Shown: positions 50,283 to 59,287, numbered from the stretch's first letter. The stretch: 64,000 nt of DNA from Rouxiella sp. S1S-2 (GCF_009208105.1 NZ_WFKL01000001.1:4464001-4528000); one strand, 5' to 3'. The notes: a model not told the origin generated them from the sequence alone. Translations and numbers: made by a program.

Positions 50283-52613
50283 ATGACACAAATGATTGTT
50301 AAAAACACCGTGAGCGCCGCAAAAGGCCGCTGGCCTCAGCTTCTTTCCGCGCTGGGAATAAACGTTGCCCCTCACGGGCATCATTCTCCCTGCCCCGTTT
50401 GCGGGGGAAAAGACCGCTTTCGCTTCGATAATCGTGAAGGAAGAGGCACCTGGATATGTAACCAATGCGGTGCCGGTGACGGATTAAACTTGGTTGAGAG
50501 AAAACTGGATATCAGTGTGAAAGAAGCCGCCGTGAAGGTGGCTGAAATTCTGGGAGAGGTTCAGCCTCTTACGGTTCATCACGACGAGGCCGCAGAACAA
50601 AAGCAAAAAGACAATGCCCGCCATAGGGCAGCCGGTCAGGCCAGAGCGCTGGTGAATGCCGCCCGTAAAGCGGCAGGCAATGCCTATCTGAAGAATAAAG
50701 GCTGGCCGGATAAGGAAGCGCTGAACTTACAGGGCTGCGGTCTGCACGTGGGCGGCATAGATTTCGCGGCGGGTGACCTGGTCATCCCGCTTTATGATTT
50801 GTCAGGTCACCTGGTCAACGCCCAGCTCATTAACGGGGCGGGGGAAAAATGCACACTTGCGGGTGGGCAGGTTACCGGCGCCGCTCATCATTTTGAAGGG
50901 AACGACAACACTGTTATCTGGATGGCAGAAGGCTATGCAACCGGCCTGACAATACATGCGCTGACGGGCGAAACCGTGTATGTGGCACTGAGTGCCAATA
51001 ACTTCCCTCATCTGGCTGAGTGCCTTCGGGAGAAATACCCTGACGCCGTTCTGTTGATGGCGGCAGATAATGATGAGAACGGAACAGGACAGAAGAAAGC
51101 GAAAGAAGCCGCAAATCTGTTCAGCGGGAAGGTTGTGATCCCCTTGGTTGCCGGTGACTGGAATGATGTATTCATGCAGGAAGGGCGTGATAAGACGCTG
51201 GAACAGCTCCGCGCTTATACTCAGAAATCTCCGCAGAGCTCTTTCGATACGGTCAGTGACGCAGACCTTAAATCCATGAGCGCAAGCGAGAAAGCGGAAC
51301 TATTAATAACCCATTATGAACAACGATTAGCTGTGCCGCAGGTGGGAGAAGATCTCTGCCGCTATGAGAACGGTGCGTGGCAGGTATTACCTCACGGTGT
51401 TCTCAGCCGTGAGATCGCCGCTTTATTTCAAAAAATCCGCGCGCCCTTCTCTGCACCTGGTATTAGCGGGATTATCGATACCTTGAAGCTGATGGTGCCT
51501 CAAACAGGAAAACCGGCGAGAAGATTGATAGGGTTCCGCAATGGAGTGTTTGATACCGTCACAGGACATTTTAGTCCTCATAGTCCAAACAACTGGCTGC
51601 GAACAGTAAACAGTGTTGATTACACACAATATAAAGCAGGTGAAAACCTTGCAGCTCATGCCCCTAACTTCTGGCAATGGCTGACGCGGGCGGCAAACCA
51701 GCAAAGTGATAAGCAAGAGCGCATTCTCGCGGCGCTTTTCATGGTTCTGGCGAACCGGTATGACTGGCAATTGTTCCTTGAAGTGACAGGACCAGGCGGC
51801 AGCGGTAAAAGCGTCATGGCAGCCATAGCGCGCATGCTTGCGGGAGAAGACAACACTACTTCCGCAAGCATTGAGACTTTGGAATCCGCACGTGAGCGTG
51901 CTTCTGTGGTCGGATACTCACTGATTGTGTTGCCCGACCAGGAGAAATGGAGCGGCGACGGCGCAGGAATTAAAGCCATCACTGGCGGCGATGCAGTAGC
52001 GATTGACCCGAAATATCGTGATGCTTATTCAACACATATTCCGGCGGTTATTCTGGCAGTGAACAATAATCCAATGCAGTTCAGTGACCGCAGCGGCGGT
52101 GTCTCGCGTAGGCGCGTGATCATCACGTTCCCCGAGGTGATACCCACGAATGAACGAGATCCACAACTGATAGAGAAAATAGGTCAGGAATTGGCCGTCA
52201 TCGTTCGCCACCTGATGCAACGCTTTGCCGTTCCTAGTGAAGCACGCGAGCTGTTACAGCAACAGCAGAATTCCGATGAAGCACTGGAAATAAAACGCAG
52301 TGCCGATCCGTTGGTAGATTTCTGCGGTTACCTGCTCGCTGTCAGCACACCAAACGGCCTTTATATTGGCAACGCCAACATTATTCCGGCTAACCCGCGC
52401 AAGTATCTCTATCACGCATACCTGTCGTTTATGGAAGCGCGAGGGCATCAGCGCCCTATGAGCCTGACGGCCTTTGGTCGGGCTGTACCGCAAACGTTAA
52501 GGGAGTATGAAATTGAATTTTTGAAGCGGAAGACTAATCAGGGAATGCAGACCAACCTCACCTTAAACGATGACAGTGAGGCGGATTGGTTGCCGAAGTG
52601 CGAAACGCCTTAA
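50283..52613 (+). CDS. P4 alpha-type primase-helicase
   Basis: 776 aa, almost the length of P4 alpha (777). An N-terminal zinc finger uses C37, C40, C59 and C62 (CPVCGG; CNQCGAGDG), a Toprim-like primase region follows (VLLMAADNDENG, about 255-266) and the C-terminal SF3-type helicase has Walker A GPGGSGKSVM near residue 503. It primes and unwinds at the satellite origin. The ATG at 50283 is preceded by GAGG. Confidence 0.93.
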   Translation: MTQMIVKNTVSAAKGRWPQLLSALGINVAPHGHHSPCPVCGGKDRFRFDNREGRGTWICNQCGAGDGLNLVERKLDISVKEAAVKVAEILGEVQPLTVHHDEAAEQKQKDNARHRAAGQARALVNAARKAAGNAYLKNKGWPDKEALNLQGCGLHVGGIDFAAGDLVIPLYDLSGHLVNAQLINGAGEKCTLAGGQVTGAAHHFEGNDNTVIWMAEGYATGLTIHALTGETVYVALSANNFPHLAECLREKYPDAVLLMAADNDENGTGQKKAKEAANLFSGKVVIPLVAGDWNDVFMQEGRDKTLEQLRAYTQKSPQSSFDTVSDADLKSMSASEKAELLITHYEQRLAVPQVGEDLCRYENGAWQVLPHGVLSREIAALFQKIRAPFSAPGISGIIDTLKLMVPQTGKPARRLIGFRNGVFDTVTGHFSPHSPNNWLRTVNSVDYTQYKAGENLAAHAPNFWQWLTRAANQQSDKQERILAALFMVLANRYDWQLFLEVTGPGGSGKSVMAAIARMLAGEDNTTSASIETLESARERASVVGYSLIVLPDQEKWSGDGAGIKAITGGDAVAIDPKYRDAYSTHIPAVILAVNNNPMQFSDRSGGVSRRRVIITFPEVIPTNERDPQLIEKIGQELAVIVRHLMQRFAVPSEARELLQQQQNSDEALEIKRSADPLVDFCGYLLAVSTPNGLYIGNANIIPANPRKYLYHAYLSFMEARGHQRPMSLTAFGRAVPQTLREYEIEFLKRKTNQGMQTNLTLNDDSEADWLPKCETP

Positions 52614-52812
52614 GCTAACGTGAATTTGTACTGTATGAAATCACTGTGCATTTAGATTGATATTTTGGCCTGCTTGCAGGCCTTTTGTCCCATAGGTAAG
52701 GGAAATGCAGTCATTGAATGCCTATTAATAAAACTACTATTTTACTAAATAAATTTATGACAAAATATTTTACTTTTTTCTAAAATCAACAAAACCTATA
52801 ACTCTGGCGGGT

Positions 52813-54126
52813 ATGAACATGGAAATCAACAACAGAGAATATGCGGTGATCATTTACACGCTCATTCTATTCCTGTTTTTTTTTACAAAAAGGAACATCA
52901 GGGAATTGCTTTTTGAGATGTTAAGATTATTTATGCATAGGAAAATACTTTACCCACTAATGATGGCAGCGGGGTGGGTAATGGTTTGCATAACAGTTTT
53001 AAATAATCTAGGGATTTGGAGTATCAACAATCTTAAAACCACTATTGTGTGGAGCATAACCTTTGCATTTGCATCTTTATTTGAAATAAAAAAAGTTGAA
53101 GAAGAAAAATACTTCTTCAAAAAACAAGTTAAAAATACACTGAGCATTACTGTAATATTGATTTTCATAATGGAGTTACAAACATTCTCTTTTATCTCAG
53201 AAATGATCATACTGCCTATAATCACTTTCTTATCTCTACTTATAGTAGTAGGCGATATAAAAGAAGAAACTAAAAAAGTCAGCACTATTATTAAATATTT
53301 ATTATCTATCTTTGTCATTTTTTACTTCATTCACTCATTATATATATCCCTACAATCTCCCTTCGAGACATTTTCAAAAAATAACTTAACTGAGTTTCTA
53401 ACCCCTATAACTCTATCATTGATGTTTTTACCTTTCGTTTACATATTCTATTTAACTCAAGCCTATGAAACTGCCTTTGTTAGCTTGGAGTTTAGATTCG
53501 ATAACAAAGAAATTTTAAAAAAAGCCAAGCTTCTAATCATCATGAAATTCAGAAACGATGTTAATAACATGCGTATTCTTATTCGGGAATTAAATCACAT
53601 TAATAACATCGATGAACTTAATGATAAAATACATGAGATAAAAGAAAGAATTAAAAACCAATCCGACGCATCAATAAATAGACAATACGGCACATGGTCA
53701 CCATTTATTGCCAAAAACTTATTATCTAAAATTGGTTTAGTGACTAATGATTATCATCCTTCAGAAGATGAATGGTGGGCATATAGCCCCATGATTGAAA
53801 TTGGAGAAGGAGAAATCATTAAAGATAATATTGCATTTTATATTTACGGAAACCAGAACTCAGTAAAAAAATTCAAGATACGATCACATATTAATAATTT
53901 ACCGATATCAAATATAACACTTGATTTTCTAAAACTAGCCTGCACGAAACTAATTTCTCAAGCAGCTCCAGAAATCAATGTAGACATAGATAACTTAGTT
54001 AATCATTCAAAGGACATGAAAATAGAACAGAGTAATTATAGAATTTCAGTTACCAAAGAAAATTTTGAAGGTTCAATAAAAGGTTATACGTTAAATTTAA
54101 GTATAGAGAAAACATCCTCTTTATGA
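52813..54126 (+). CDS. Multi-pass membrane protein, satellite cargo, unknown function
   Basis: 437 aa. About seven membrane segments fill residues 8-225; the remaining about 210 residues are soluble and include WSPFIAKNLLSKIGL and DEWWAYSPMIEIGEGE. It is strongly AT-rich and has no homologue I recognise. It sits alone between the primase and attR, a place where P4-like satellites carry anti-phage genes. A membrane anchor joined to a sensor-like domain would suit an abortive-infection effector; that is conjecture. Confidence 0.75.
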   Translation: MNMEINNREYAVIIYTLILFLFFFTKRNIRELLFEMLRLFMHRKILYPLMMAAGWVMVCITVLNNLGIWSINNLKTTIVWSITFAFASLFEIKKVEEEKYFFKKQVKNTLSITVILIFIMELQTFSFISEMIILPIITFLSLLIVVGDIKEETKKVSTIIKYLLSIFVIFYFIHSLYISLQSPFETFSKNNLTEFLTPITLSLMFLPFVYIFYLTQAYETAFVSLEFRFDNKEILKKAKLLIIMKFRNDVNNMRILIRELNHINNIDELNDKIHEIKERIKNQSDASINRQYGTWSPFIAKNLLSKIGLVTNDYHPSEDEWWAYSPMIEIGEGEIIKDNIAFYIYGNQNSVKKFKIRSHINNLPISNITLDFLKLACTKLISQAAPEINVDIDNLVNHSKDMKIEQSNYRISVTKENFEGSIKGYTLNLSIEKTSSL

Positions 54127-54536
54127 AGTTCTGGAACTATTGGTTGATTTATGGACAGGTTATCTTTGATAGCACCTGTCCTAAGAATTTAAGCAAAACG
54201 ATTAACTTATTATAAGACTCGAAAACTGCAAGTTCATTTAATGTGCAGACCATCAACTCGTCACTTATAGTGAACTGATTTCATCTACTAATCACCGCAT
54301 AACTAACTGTTTATTATAATCATTAATACAAAAGTGAACACTGTGACCAGTTTTTCTATAAATCTTTTTGTATCGCGTAGGCTAGTCAGAGGCACCCTAC
54401 TCAAAGCGTTCAAAATATGAACATAACGAAGTACGATTATCTGCATTGGTATACGTTTAGGTATACACCACAAACCTGAATTCGTAATTAACTAGTTAAA
54501 ACATTAAGTTAGCTAATTTTCTCAACTTCCCCCAGC
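54127..54536. other. Right end of the satellite, with arm-type sites
   Basis: 410 bp without a gene. ATTGGTATACG at 54445-54455 and TAGGTATAC at 54458-54466 repeat the left-end arm word. The text after them (ACAAACCTGAATTC, about 54471-54484) returns near 55863 in the older element. Confidence 0.65.
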
Positions 54537-54578
54537 CCAAATAGTACTCCGGTTATTACCAGATAAGTCCGGAGAAGT
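54537..54578 (+). repeat. attR, 42-bp direct repeat (right)
   Basis: Exact copy of 42229-42270. It is also the left boundary of the relic element that follows, so the site has been used twice. Confidence 0.92.
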
Positions 54579-54585
54579 ACGAAGA

Positions 54586-54617
54586 GCCCGCACCCCACAA
54601 GGTCTGCGGGCTTTTTT
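54586..54617 (+). terminator. Second copy of the ssrA-type terminator
   Basis: GAGCCCGCA and TGCGGGC with six T, similar to 42275-42310 in stem but different in loop, showing that it came from a different ancestor. Confidence 0.8.
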
Positions 54618-54673
54618 GTGTCCGTGATAGTCCAGTATCGTCCTCGTATATCCACCATTTATTGGACTGCCTT

Positions 54674-54764
54674 TAGGCCTACGCTACGATGTAGTCCAAA
54701 ACAGTAGGCCTATTCATGGAAGGGGCCAGATATGGCGAATCTATACTGACCTAAAAGCCTGCTT
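54674..54764 (+). mobile_element. Relic satellite, left end with integrase remnant
   Basis: TAGGCCTA at 54674-54681 and 54705-54712 stand where the intact element has GGTATAC repeats, and the bases between them align with the same interval there (TACGCTA.GAT). Then GGAAG and an ATG at 54732 begin MANLY; shifting one base reads TDLKA, the P4-type integrase start (M-A-x-TDLKA). The rest of the integrase is gone; the HNH gene begins 10 bp later. Confidence 0.6.
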
Positions 54765-54770
54765 TACTCA

Positions 54771-55691
54771 TTACTTTGTTTGAAATTCAAACAGCTCTCG
54801 ATGCCGGGCAAGGTACGGCAAGTTCTGCGGCTTGATGGCGGAAATTTCCAGGCTTTTCGAGAGACCTAACTTTTCGAGAACCTCATCGGTAATTAATTTA
54901 CCTAACAACAGTGCGCCTTCATCAGTGAAACTAATAAGGCCCTTATCGAACAACTTATCTATGTTGGGAGATAGCAGAAAACCGTTAAATGGGTCGATGC
55001 GTTCATGTGGTTCACTAAGAGACCAAGGAAGGATATGGGAAGCTATCAGAAGTTCCGTATAATCTAGGCCGGTTGCTGAACACTTGCCATTCCAGATGTC
55101 GATGAGATTCTTTCTGTAGGGCCCCTGTCCGATTCTAGCCTTGATCATAATTTCTCGGACTGTATCTCGATCCGCGACATCCTCTTTTTCAATAGTGTTA
55201 TCAGGCATGTCGAAGTTATCAACTATATATGCAGTACTTTGGATATGACTTAAAAGCAATACGCCAGCTGCTGAAGGGATCGCTGACATATAAAACTGCG
55301 CACATTGTTTTTTTGAAGTGAAAACTTTAGGTATACATTGAGTATTATAATTTTCGATGAAAAAATCTTTAAATTCATCGGCTTTAATAGGATCCGGAAT
55401 TCGGTTAGTTCAACATCTACTTTCCAGCCCTCCTTCTGCCATTTATCAAATGTTAGGTTTTGAGGTCGATCTGCTGGGTAACAATCAGACAGGGCTTTAG
55501 CTAGGCATAAAATTTCACCATTGCGATAGCAAAATATTACATCGCCTTTTTTACCTTAGCTACAGCTGACCAACCTATATTGACATACTTGGTCTCTTTT
55601 ATTTCGTTAAAGCTGAACTGTGGCGCCCACAGAAACTTATGCTCGAGGACCTCGTCGTAACTGCCCCTAAGTTAACCTTAAAAAAATTCAT
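54771..55691 (-). pseudogene. EVE/PUA-like plus HNH endonuclease, frameshifted
   Basis: Reading leftward from an ATG at 55691, three frames must be joined: MNFFKVNLG, then SYDEVLEHKFLWAPQFSFNE through WSAVAKVKK, then GDVIFCYRNGEILCLAKA through EGWKVDVELTEFRIP, then the long 3' frame DPIKADEFKDFFIENYN to the stop at 54771. The N-terminal part has the pattern of EVE/PUA-like modified-base readers; the C-terminus has the HNH core (CSATG, ASHILPWS, NGFLLSPNIDKLFD). Such fusions act as type IV-like restriction enzymes. A 172-aa C-terminal piece is still open. Confidence 0.75.
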
Positions 55692-56059
55692 CCCTAGACT
55701 CGCTGTTGTTAGTGAAAGGTATAACTGCTGGTTTTACCTAATTTGTTAGTAAAACTTTAAGTTAAATCATTTTCAACCAATAACTGTCGATACACTCAGA
55801 ATGTTAAATATGGACAACTTCTAGACCGCAACTCCACCCATTAGCCAACCGATAGGCCTACCCTACAAACCTGAACTCACATTTTCCTTTTACCTACCAA
55901 CCACCTCCGTGCAGAACAACTTTCCCAGCCGACTTGCCCCAGCCCGTTGCCCTCCCCCCAAATTCATTCACTTATTTAACCTGATAAAAACATGCTTGCA
56001 CGTTCGCCTAACATTAATTGACATCGGTCATGTAACTAAGCGAAAGACCTAACATAAGG
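55692..56059. mobile_element. Right end of the relic element
   Basis: 368 bp without a gene. TAGGCCTA recurs at 55853-55860, followed by CTACAAACCTGAACTC, the counterpart of the intact element's right end (CACAAACCTGAATTC). GCAACTCCACCCATTAG at 55828-55844 resembles a tRNA-like 3' end. The relic's right boundary is probably near 55900-55960. Confidence 0.5.
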
Positions 56060-56086
56060 TTGATACTTCGCCACTTAGCCTATAAT
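56060..56086 (+). promoter_or_regulatory. Promoter before the small repeat gene
   Basis: TTGATA (56060) and TATAAT (56081) with a 15-bp spacer, slightly short of optimal; a GTTGA read would give 17. Confidence 0.5.
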
Positions 56087-56168
56087 GTGGAACCTCTTTA
56101 TTTTCATTAAAATCAATAACATAAGAATTATAAATGCATTTCACCTCCTACATAGGTTAAATATATAT

Positions 56169-56417
56169 ATGGCGAAGAATATTAAGAAATCATCTAAAAG
56201 CGTTTCGCATCTCGCGGCAAAAATTCTCAATAATCCCAAAGCTTCAGCCATTGAGAAAAGCTTAGCCGGTTCTGTACTTTCTCAGTCTGGAACTGAAAAT
56301 CAGACTGGCGAAGACCTGCAAACTATCGCCTCCACGGCTTTAAAAAATCCTGCGTCTAATGAGGTGACTCAAACACTCGCAGGCTCCGTTGTTTCACAGT
56401 CGACGAAGGACCGTTAG
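56169..56417 (+). CDS. Small protein with two internal repeats
   Basis: 82 aa. The unit appears twice: ILNNPKASAIEKSLAGSVLS and ALKNPASNEVTQTLAGSVVS, each followed by Q-S. It is basic at the N-terminus (AKNIKKSSKSVSHLAAKIL). Similar short proteins occur in enterobacteria, function unknown. ATG at 56169 chosen because it begins the repeat-bearing part; an ATG at 56085 would lie inside the promoter. A GCCGAGG/CCTCGGC hairpin (56428-56448) follows. Confidence 0.65.
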   Translation: MAKNIKKSSKSVSHLAAKILNNPKASAIEKSLAGSVLSQSGTENQTGEDLQTIASTALKNPASNEVTQTLAGSVVSQSTKDR

Positions 56418-56593
56418 TTCGTTGAAAGCCGAGGATTTATGCCTCGGCAACTCAAACATAGGAGCTGAGCTCTCATTATCAAGCGTTAGCCATCCGCGCA
56501 AATCCTCTATTAAAATCAACGTCCAAAAATCATCGCCCGGTATTGACGAAATCCTCTATGCTTTTCCCACCATTCCTGCCAGTGAGCTAAATC

Positions 56594-56731
56594 ATGCTTT
56601 TTGATTTATCTGATGACGACGTGCCTTATCGCGCACTGATTGCACGCGACCCAGCCTATGACGGCCTTGCATTTGTTGGCGTAAAAATATCGGTATTTTA
56701 CTCATCGATAACTCATCAGTATGCTCATTAG
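56594..56731 (+). pseudogene. Ada-type zinc domain remnant
   Basis: Forty-five codons. DDDVPYRALIARDPAYDG then LAFVGVK is the start of the Ada/AlkA methyl-phosphotriester-accepting domain (family form: RDPRYDGRFFVGVKTTGIYC). The frame breaks just before the active Cys (ISVFYSS), and nothing of the AraC or glycosylase domains follows. It is a truncated repair gene. Confidence 0.55.
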
Positions 56732-56772
56732 ATAAATAATTCACACTATCGTTAGCTAAAGAGGGTTCAGCG

Positions 56773-57165
56773 ATGTTTTCACACATAACATTAGGCATTA
56801 ACGATTTTGAACAAGCCTTCTCTTTCTACAACGCGGTGCTGACTCCGCTTGGCCTGAAGCTGCGTTTTTGCGACCGCAGCGTACCCTGGGCCGCCTGGCA
56901 GCTCGCCGAGGCCGATCGGCCGCTGTTAGTGATCACCCGTCCTCAGAACAAACAGGCCGCTACTCCGGGGAATGGTCAAATGACGGCATTTCTTACATCA
57001 TCACGTGCTCTTGTAGATGAAATTTATAAAACGGCGATGGCATCGGGCGGCGAATGTGAAGGAAAACCGGGCCTGCGCCCTGACTATCACGCAAACTATT
57101 ATGGCGCTTATTTCCGTGACCTCGAGGGTAACAAACTGCACGTTTGCTGCCACAATGATGAATAA
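56773..57165 (+). CDS. VOC-family protein (glyoxalase-like)
   Basis: 130 aa, one VOC module: MFSHITLGINDFEQAFSFYN start and YYGAYFRDLEGNKLHVCCH end with the metal-site His and Glu. Members are lyases, dioxygenases or bleomycin-binding proteins; substrate unknown. AGGG precedes the start. Confidence 0.85.
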   Translation: MFSHITLGINDFEQAFSFYNAVLTPLGLKLRFCDRSVPWAAWQLAEADRPLLVITRPQNKQAATPGNGQMTAFLTSSRALVDEIYKTAMASGGECEGKPGLRPDYHANYYGAYFRDLEGNKLHVCCHNDE

Positions 57166-57293
57166 AACCATGCTAGCCCTTCCTACACCCTCATTTAGGT
57201 GGGCTATGACACGGGGGATTCACTTGACCTTTGCTCAGGCTCAACGCCATTATCGGTGCAGAATTTACTTATAAAGTACTGACCGAGGTAGGG

Positions 57294-57737
57294 ATGGAAA
57301 AGTATCAGTTACAAATGACCGATGTCATTGATGATGAAATAAAAAAGGTCATTGGTGATGGGCTGGATAGCTTTAATGTCGACACTGCTGGCATTCAGGA
57401 CAGGCAGTCGCTGGCTATTGTTGTTAAAGACCCTGAAACGGGCAAAGTGCTGGGCGGCATGCTCGGACGATCTTCCCTCGGTCTGCTGTTTGTGGAACTG
57501 TTTTATCTTCCTAAAGAGCTTAGAGGCTCAGGTCTGGGTTCCAGAATTCTGCGTCAATTTGAGCAAGAAGGCGCGAGACGGGGATGCTCCGCGGCGGTGC
57601 TTTATACCCTCAGTTTCCAGGCCCCCGATTTTTACACCAAGCACGGCTGGCAGCGCTTTGGAGAAGTTCCTTGCCTCCCGACCGGCAGTAGCAGAGTGTT
57701 TATGAGTAAAGCCATACTTTCGCCATCACTCGCTTGA
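57294..57737 (+). CDS. GNAT acetyltransferase
   Basis: 147 aa. The acetyl-CoA site is LPKELRGSGLGSRILRQFE and the distal signature LYTLSFQAPDFYTKHGW. The start ATG at 57294 follows GAGGTAGGG. The family includes aminoglycoside- and histone-like acetyltransferases; substrate unknown. The 128 bp before it hold no gene. Confidence 0.82.
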   Translation: MEKYQLQMTDVIDDEIKKVIGDGLDSFNVDTAGIQDRQSLAIVVKDPETGKVLGGMLGRSSLGLLFVELFYLPKELRGSGLGSRILRQFEQEGARRGCSAAVLYTLSFQAPDFYTKHGWQRFGEVPCLPTGSSRVFMSKAILSPSLA

Positions 57738-57819
57738 GTACCTAAAATACCGCCAATCATTGATTCTACTAACGTCGAGGATGTAACGATTTAAGTAAGG
57801 AATATAAAATGGCGGGATC

Positions 57820-58296
57820 TTATCGATCCCGCCAAATCATCTCAACACAGTCCAGATCCGTTTGTGCTGAGTGAGAGAAATATTTTCCACGCGACACCAC
57901 GCTGAATCCCTGTTTTTCATAAAATCCCACCGCATTCGGTGTAGACGACAACGTCAGTTGTTTGATATCCAGGCTTCTGGCCTGCTGCTTAATGGCCGAA
58001 ATAATCGCCGACGCCAAGCCTTTGCCCTGATACTCCGGCAATGTAAAAATAGCCTCGACATTCCCGGTTACCAAGTCAAGATAACCGCACGCACAGGGCG
58101 TGGTTCCCTCTGATGCGTCGATGAGGAAAACCTGATTTTCTGCGATGACTTTTTTCATTCCCTCCGGCATGATTTCGGGCGTAAAGGCGCTTAAGGTTGA
58201 CGACTCATAAACCTCGGCACAACCATGACGAAACGCGCGATTACGTAATTGCCATAATCCCTGAGCATCTTGTTGTTTTGCAGTTCTGATCTTCAT
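57820..58296 (-). CDS. GNAT acetyltransferase
   Basis: 158 aa. Motif A is LPEYQGKGLASAIISAIKQQ, followed by LTLSSTPNAVGFYEKQGF. Typical small-molecule or protein acetyltransferase of the Acetyltransf_1 family. Divergent from the binding-protein gene at 58508. Confidence 0.85.
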   Translation of the reverse strand: MKIRTAKQQDAQGLWQLRNRAFRHGCAEVYESSTLSAFTPEIMPEGMKKVIAENQVFLIDASEGTTPCACGYLDLVTGNVEAIFTLPEYQGKGLASAIISAIKQQARSLDIKQLTLSSTPNAVGFYEKQGFSVVSRGKYFSHSAQTDLDCVEMIWRDR

Positions 58297-58507
58297 AAAT
58301 TATCCCCCCAAGTATTCAGAGAAAGACTCCCTGCATTTCACTCCCTACCCTATATTCCTCCTGTTCTATCACCTCAGGATGGAGCAATAAACTGTTTTTA
58401 TTTCCTGTGTTTTGAAAGCATCGTCACTCAGGTATTCTCGGATGAAATTTTAAAGATAGGTTGTATCTTACTCAGATCGGCCATCATTTTACCCTGAGGA
58501 TTTTCTG

Positions 58508-59287
58508 ATGAAAAAAAGCGCGTTATTTACCCTGCTGGCTCTGGCCTCGTTTAGCTCTCTCGCCAATGCAGAATCAGTTTTGCGCTTCGGTGTTGATCCA
58601 ACGTTTGCCCCTTTTGAAACTAAGGCGGCAGACGGCAGCCTGGTGGGTTTTGACGTCGACCTGGGCAATGCCATCTGTCAGGAGTTAAAGGTGAAATGCC
58701 AGTGGGTTGAAACCGGCTTTGACAGCATCATCCCAGCTCTCGATGCTAAAAAGTTTGATGCAGTATTGTCCGCCATGTCCGTCACGCCAAAGCGCCAGGC
58801 TCAGGTTGATTTCTCCGACATGCTTTACCATATTCCAAGCGTCTTGGTGGCTAAAAAGGGCAGCGGTATCTTGCCCACTCCAGAATCTTTAAAAGGTAAA
58901 TCCATCGGCGTAGCGCAGGGCACCATTCAGGAAGCCTACGCTCAAGCGCTATGGCAGAGCAAAGGGATTAACGTTGTGTCCTATCAGAATCAGGATTTAG
59001 TGAATCAGGATCTGCAGTCTGGCCGCGTTGATGCCACTCTGACGAATGCCGCGGCGGCCCAGTCGGGCTTCCTTGATACCGCAGCTGGCAAGGATTTTGC
59101 CTTTAGTGGCGAGATGCTGAACGATCCGAAATATCTGGGTGCCGGTACGGCCATTGGTCTGCGTAAAGGCGATAAAGAGCACGTGGATATGATCAACAAG
59201 GCCTTGGTCGCTATTCATCAAAACGGTACTTTTGAGAAAATTGAGAAAAAATACTTTAGCTTTGAAGTCTATAACAAAAAGTCCTAG
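58508..59287 (+). CDS. Periplasmic amino-acid-binding protein
   Basis: 259 aa with a Sec signal (MKKSALFTLLALASFSSLANA). The mature start SVLRFGVDPTFAPFETKAADG and VGFDVDLGNAIC is the SBP_bac_3 signature of the ArgT/HisJ/octopine group, predicting a basic or opine-like ligand. No permease or ATPase genes are adjacent. It is followed after 58 bp by the DUF2817 gene in the same direction. Confidence 0.88.
   Translation: MKKSALFTLLALASFSSLANAESVLRFGVDPTFAPFETKAADGSLVGFDVDLGNAICQELKVKCQWVETGFDSIIPALDAKKFDAVLSAMSVTPKRQAQVDFSDMLYHIPSVLVAKKGSGILPTPESLKGKSIGVAQGTIQEAYAQALWQSKGINVVSYQNQDLVNQDLQSGRVDATLTNAAAAQSGFLDTAAGKDFAFSGEMLNDPKYLGAGTAIGLRKGDKEHVDMINKALVAIHQNGTFEKIEKKYFSFEVYNKKS

Noticed and set aside
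42229..54578. CRISPR array or integron in the island
   Set aside because: Repeats found are att, arm and iteron-like sites; no regular repeat-spacer array and no attC sites seen.
55327..55339. TTTAGGTATACAT in the HNH pseudogene as a third arm site
   Set aside because: Inside coding sequence, single copy, no partner; treated as coincidence.
56389..56604. 71-aa frame after the small repeat gene
   Set aside because: Overlaps the repeat gene and a hairpin, no ribosome site, no recognisable sequence.
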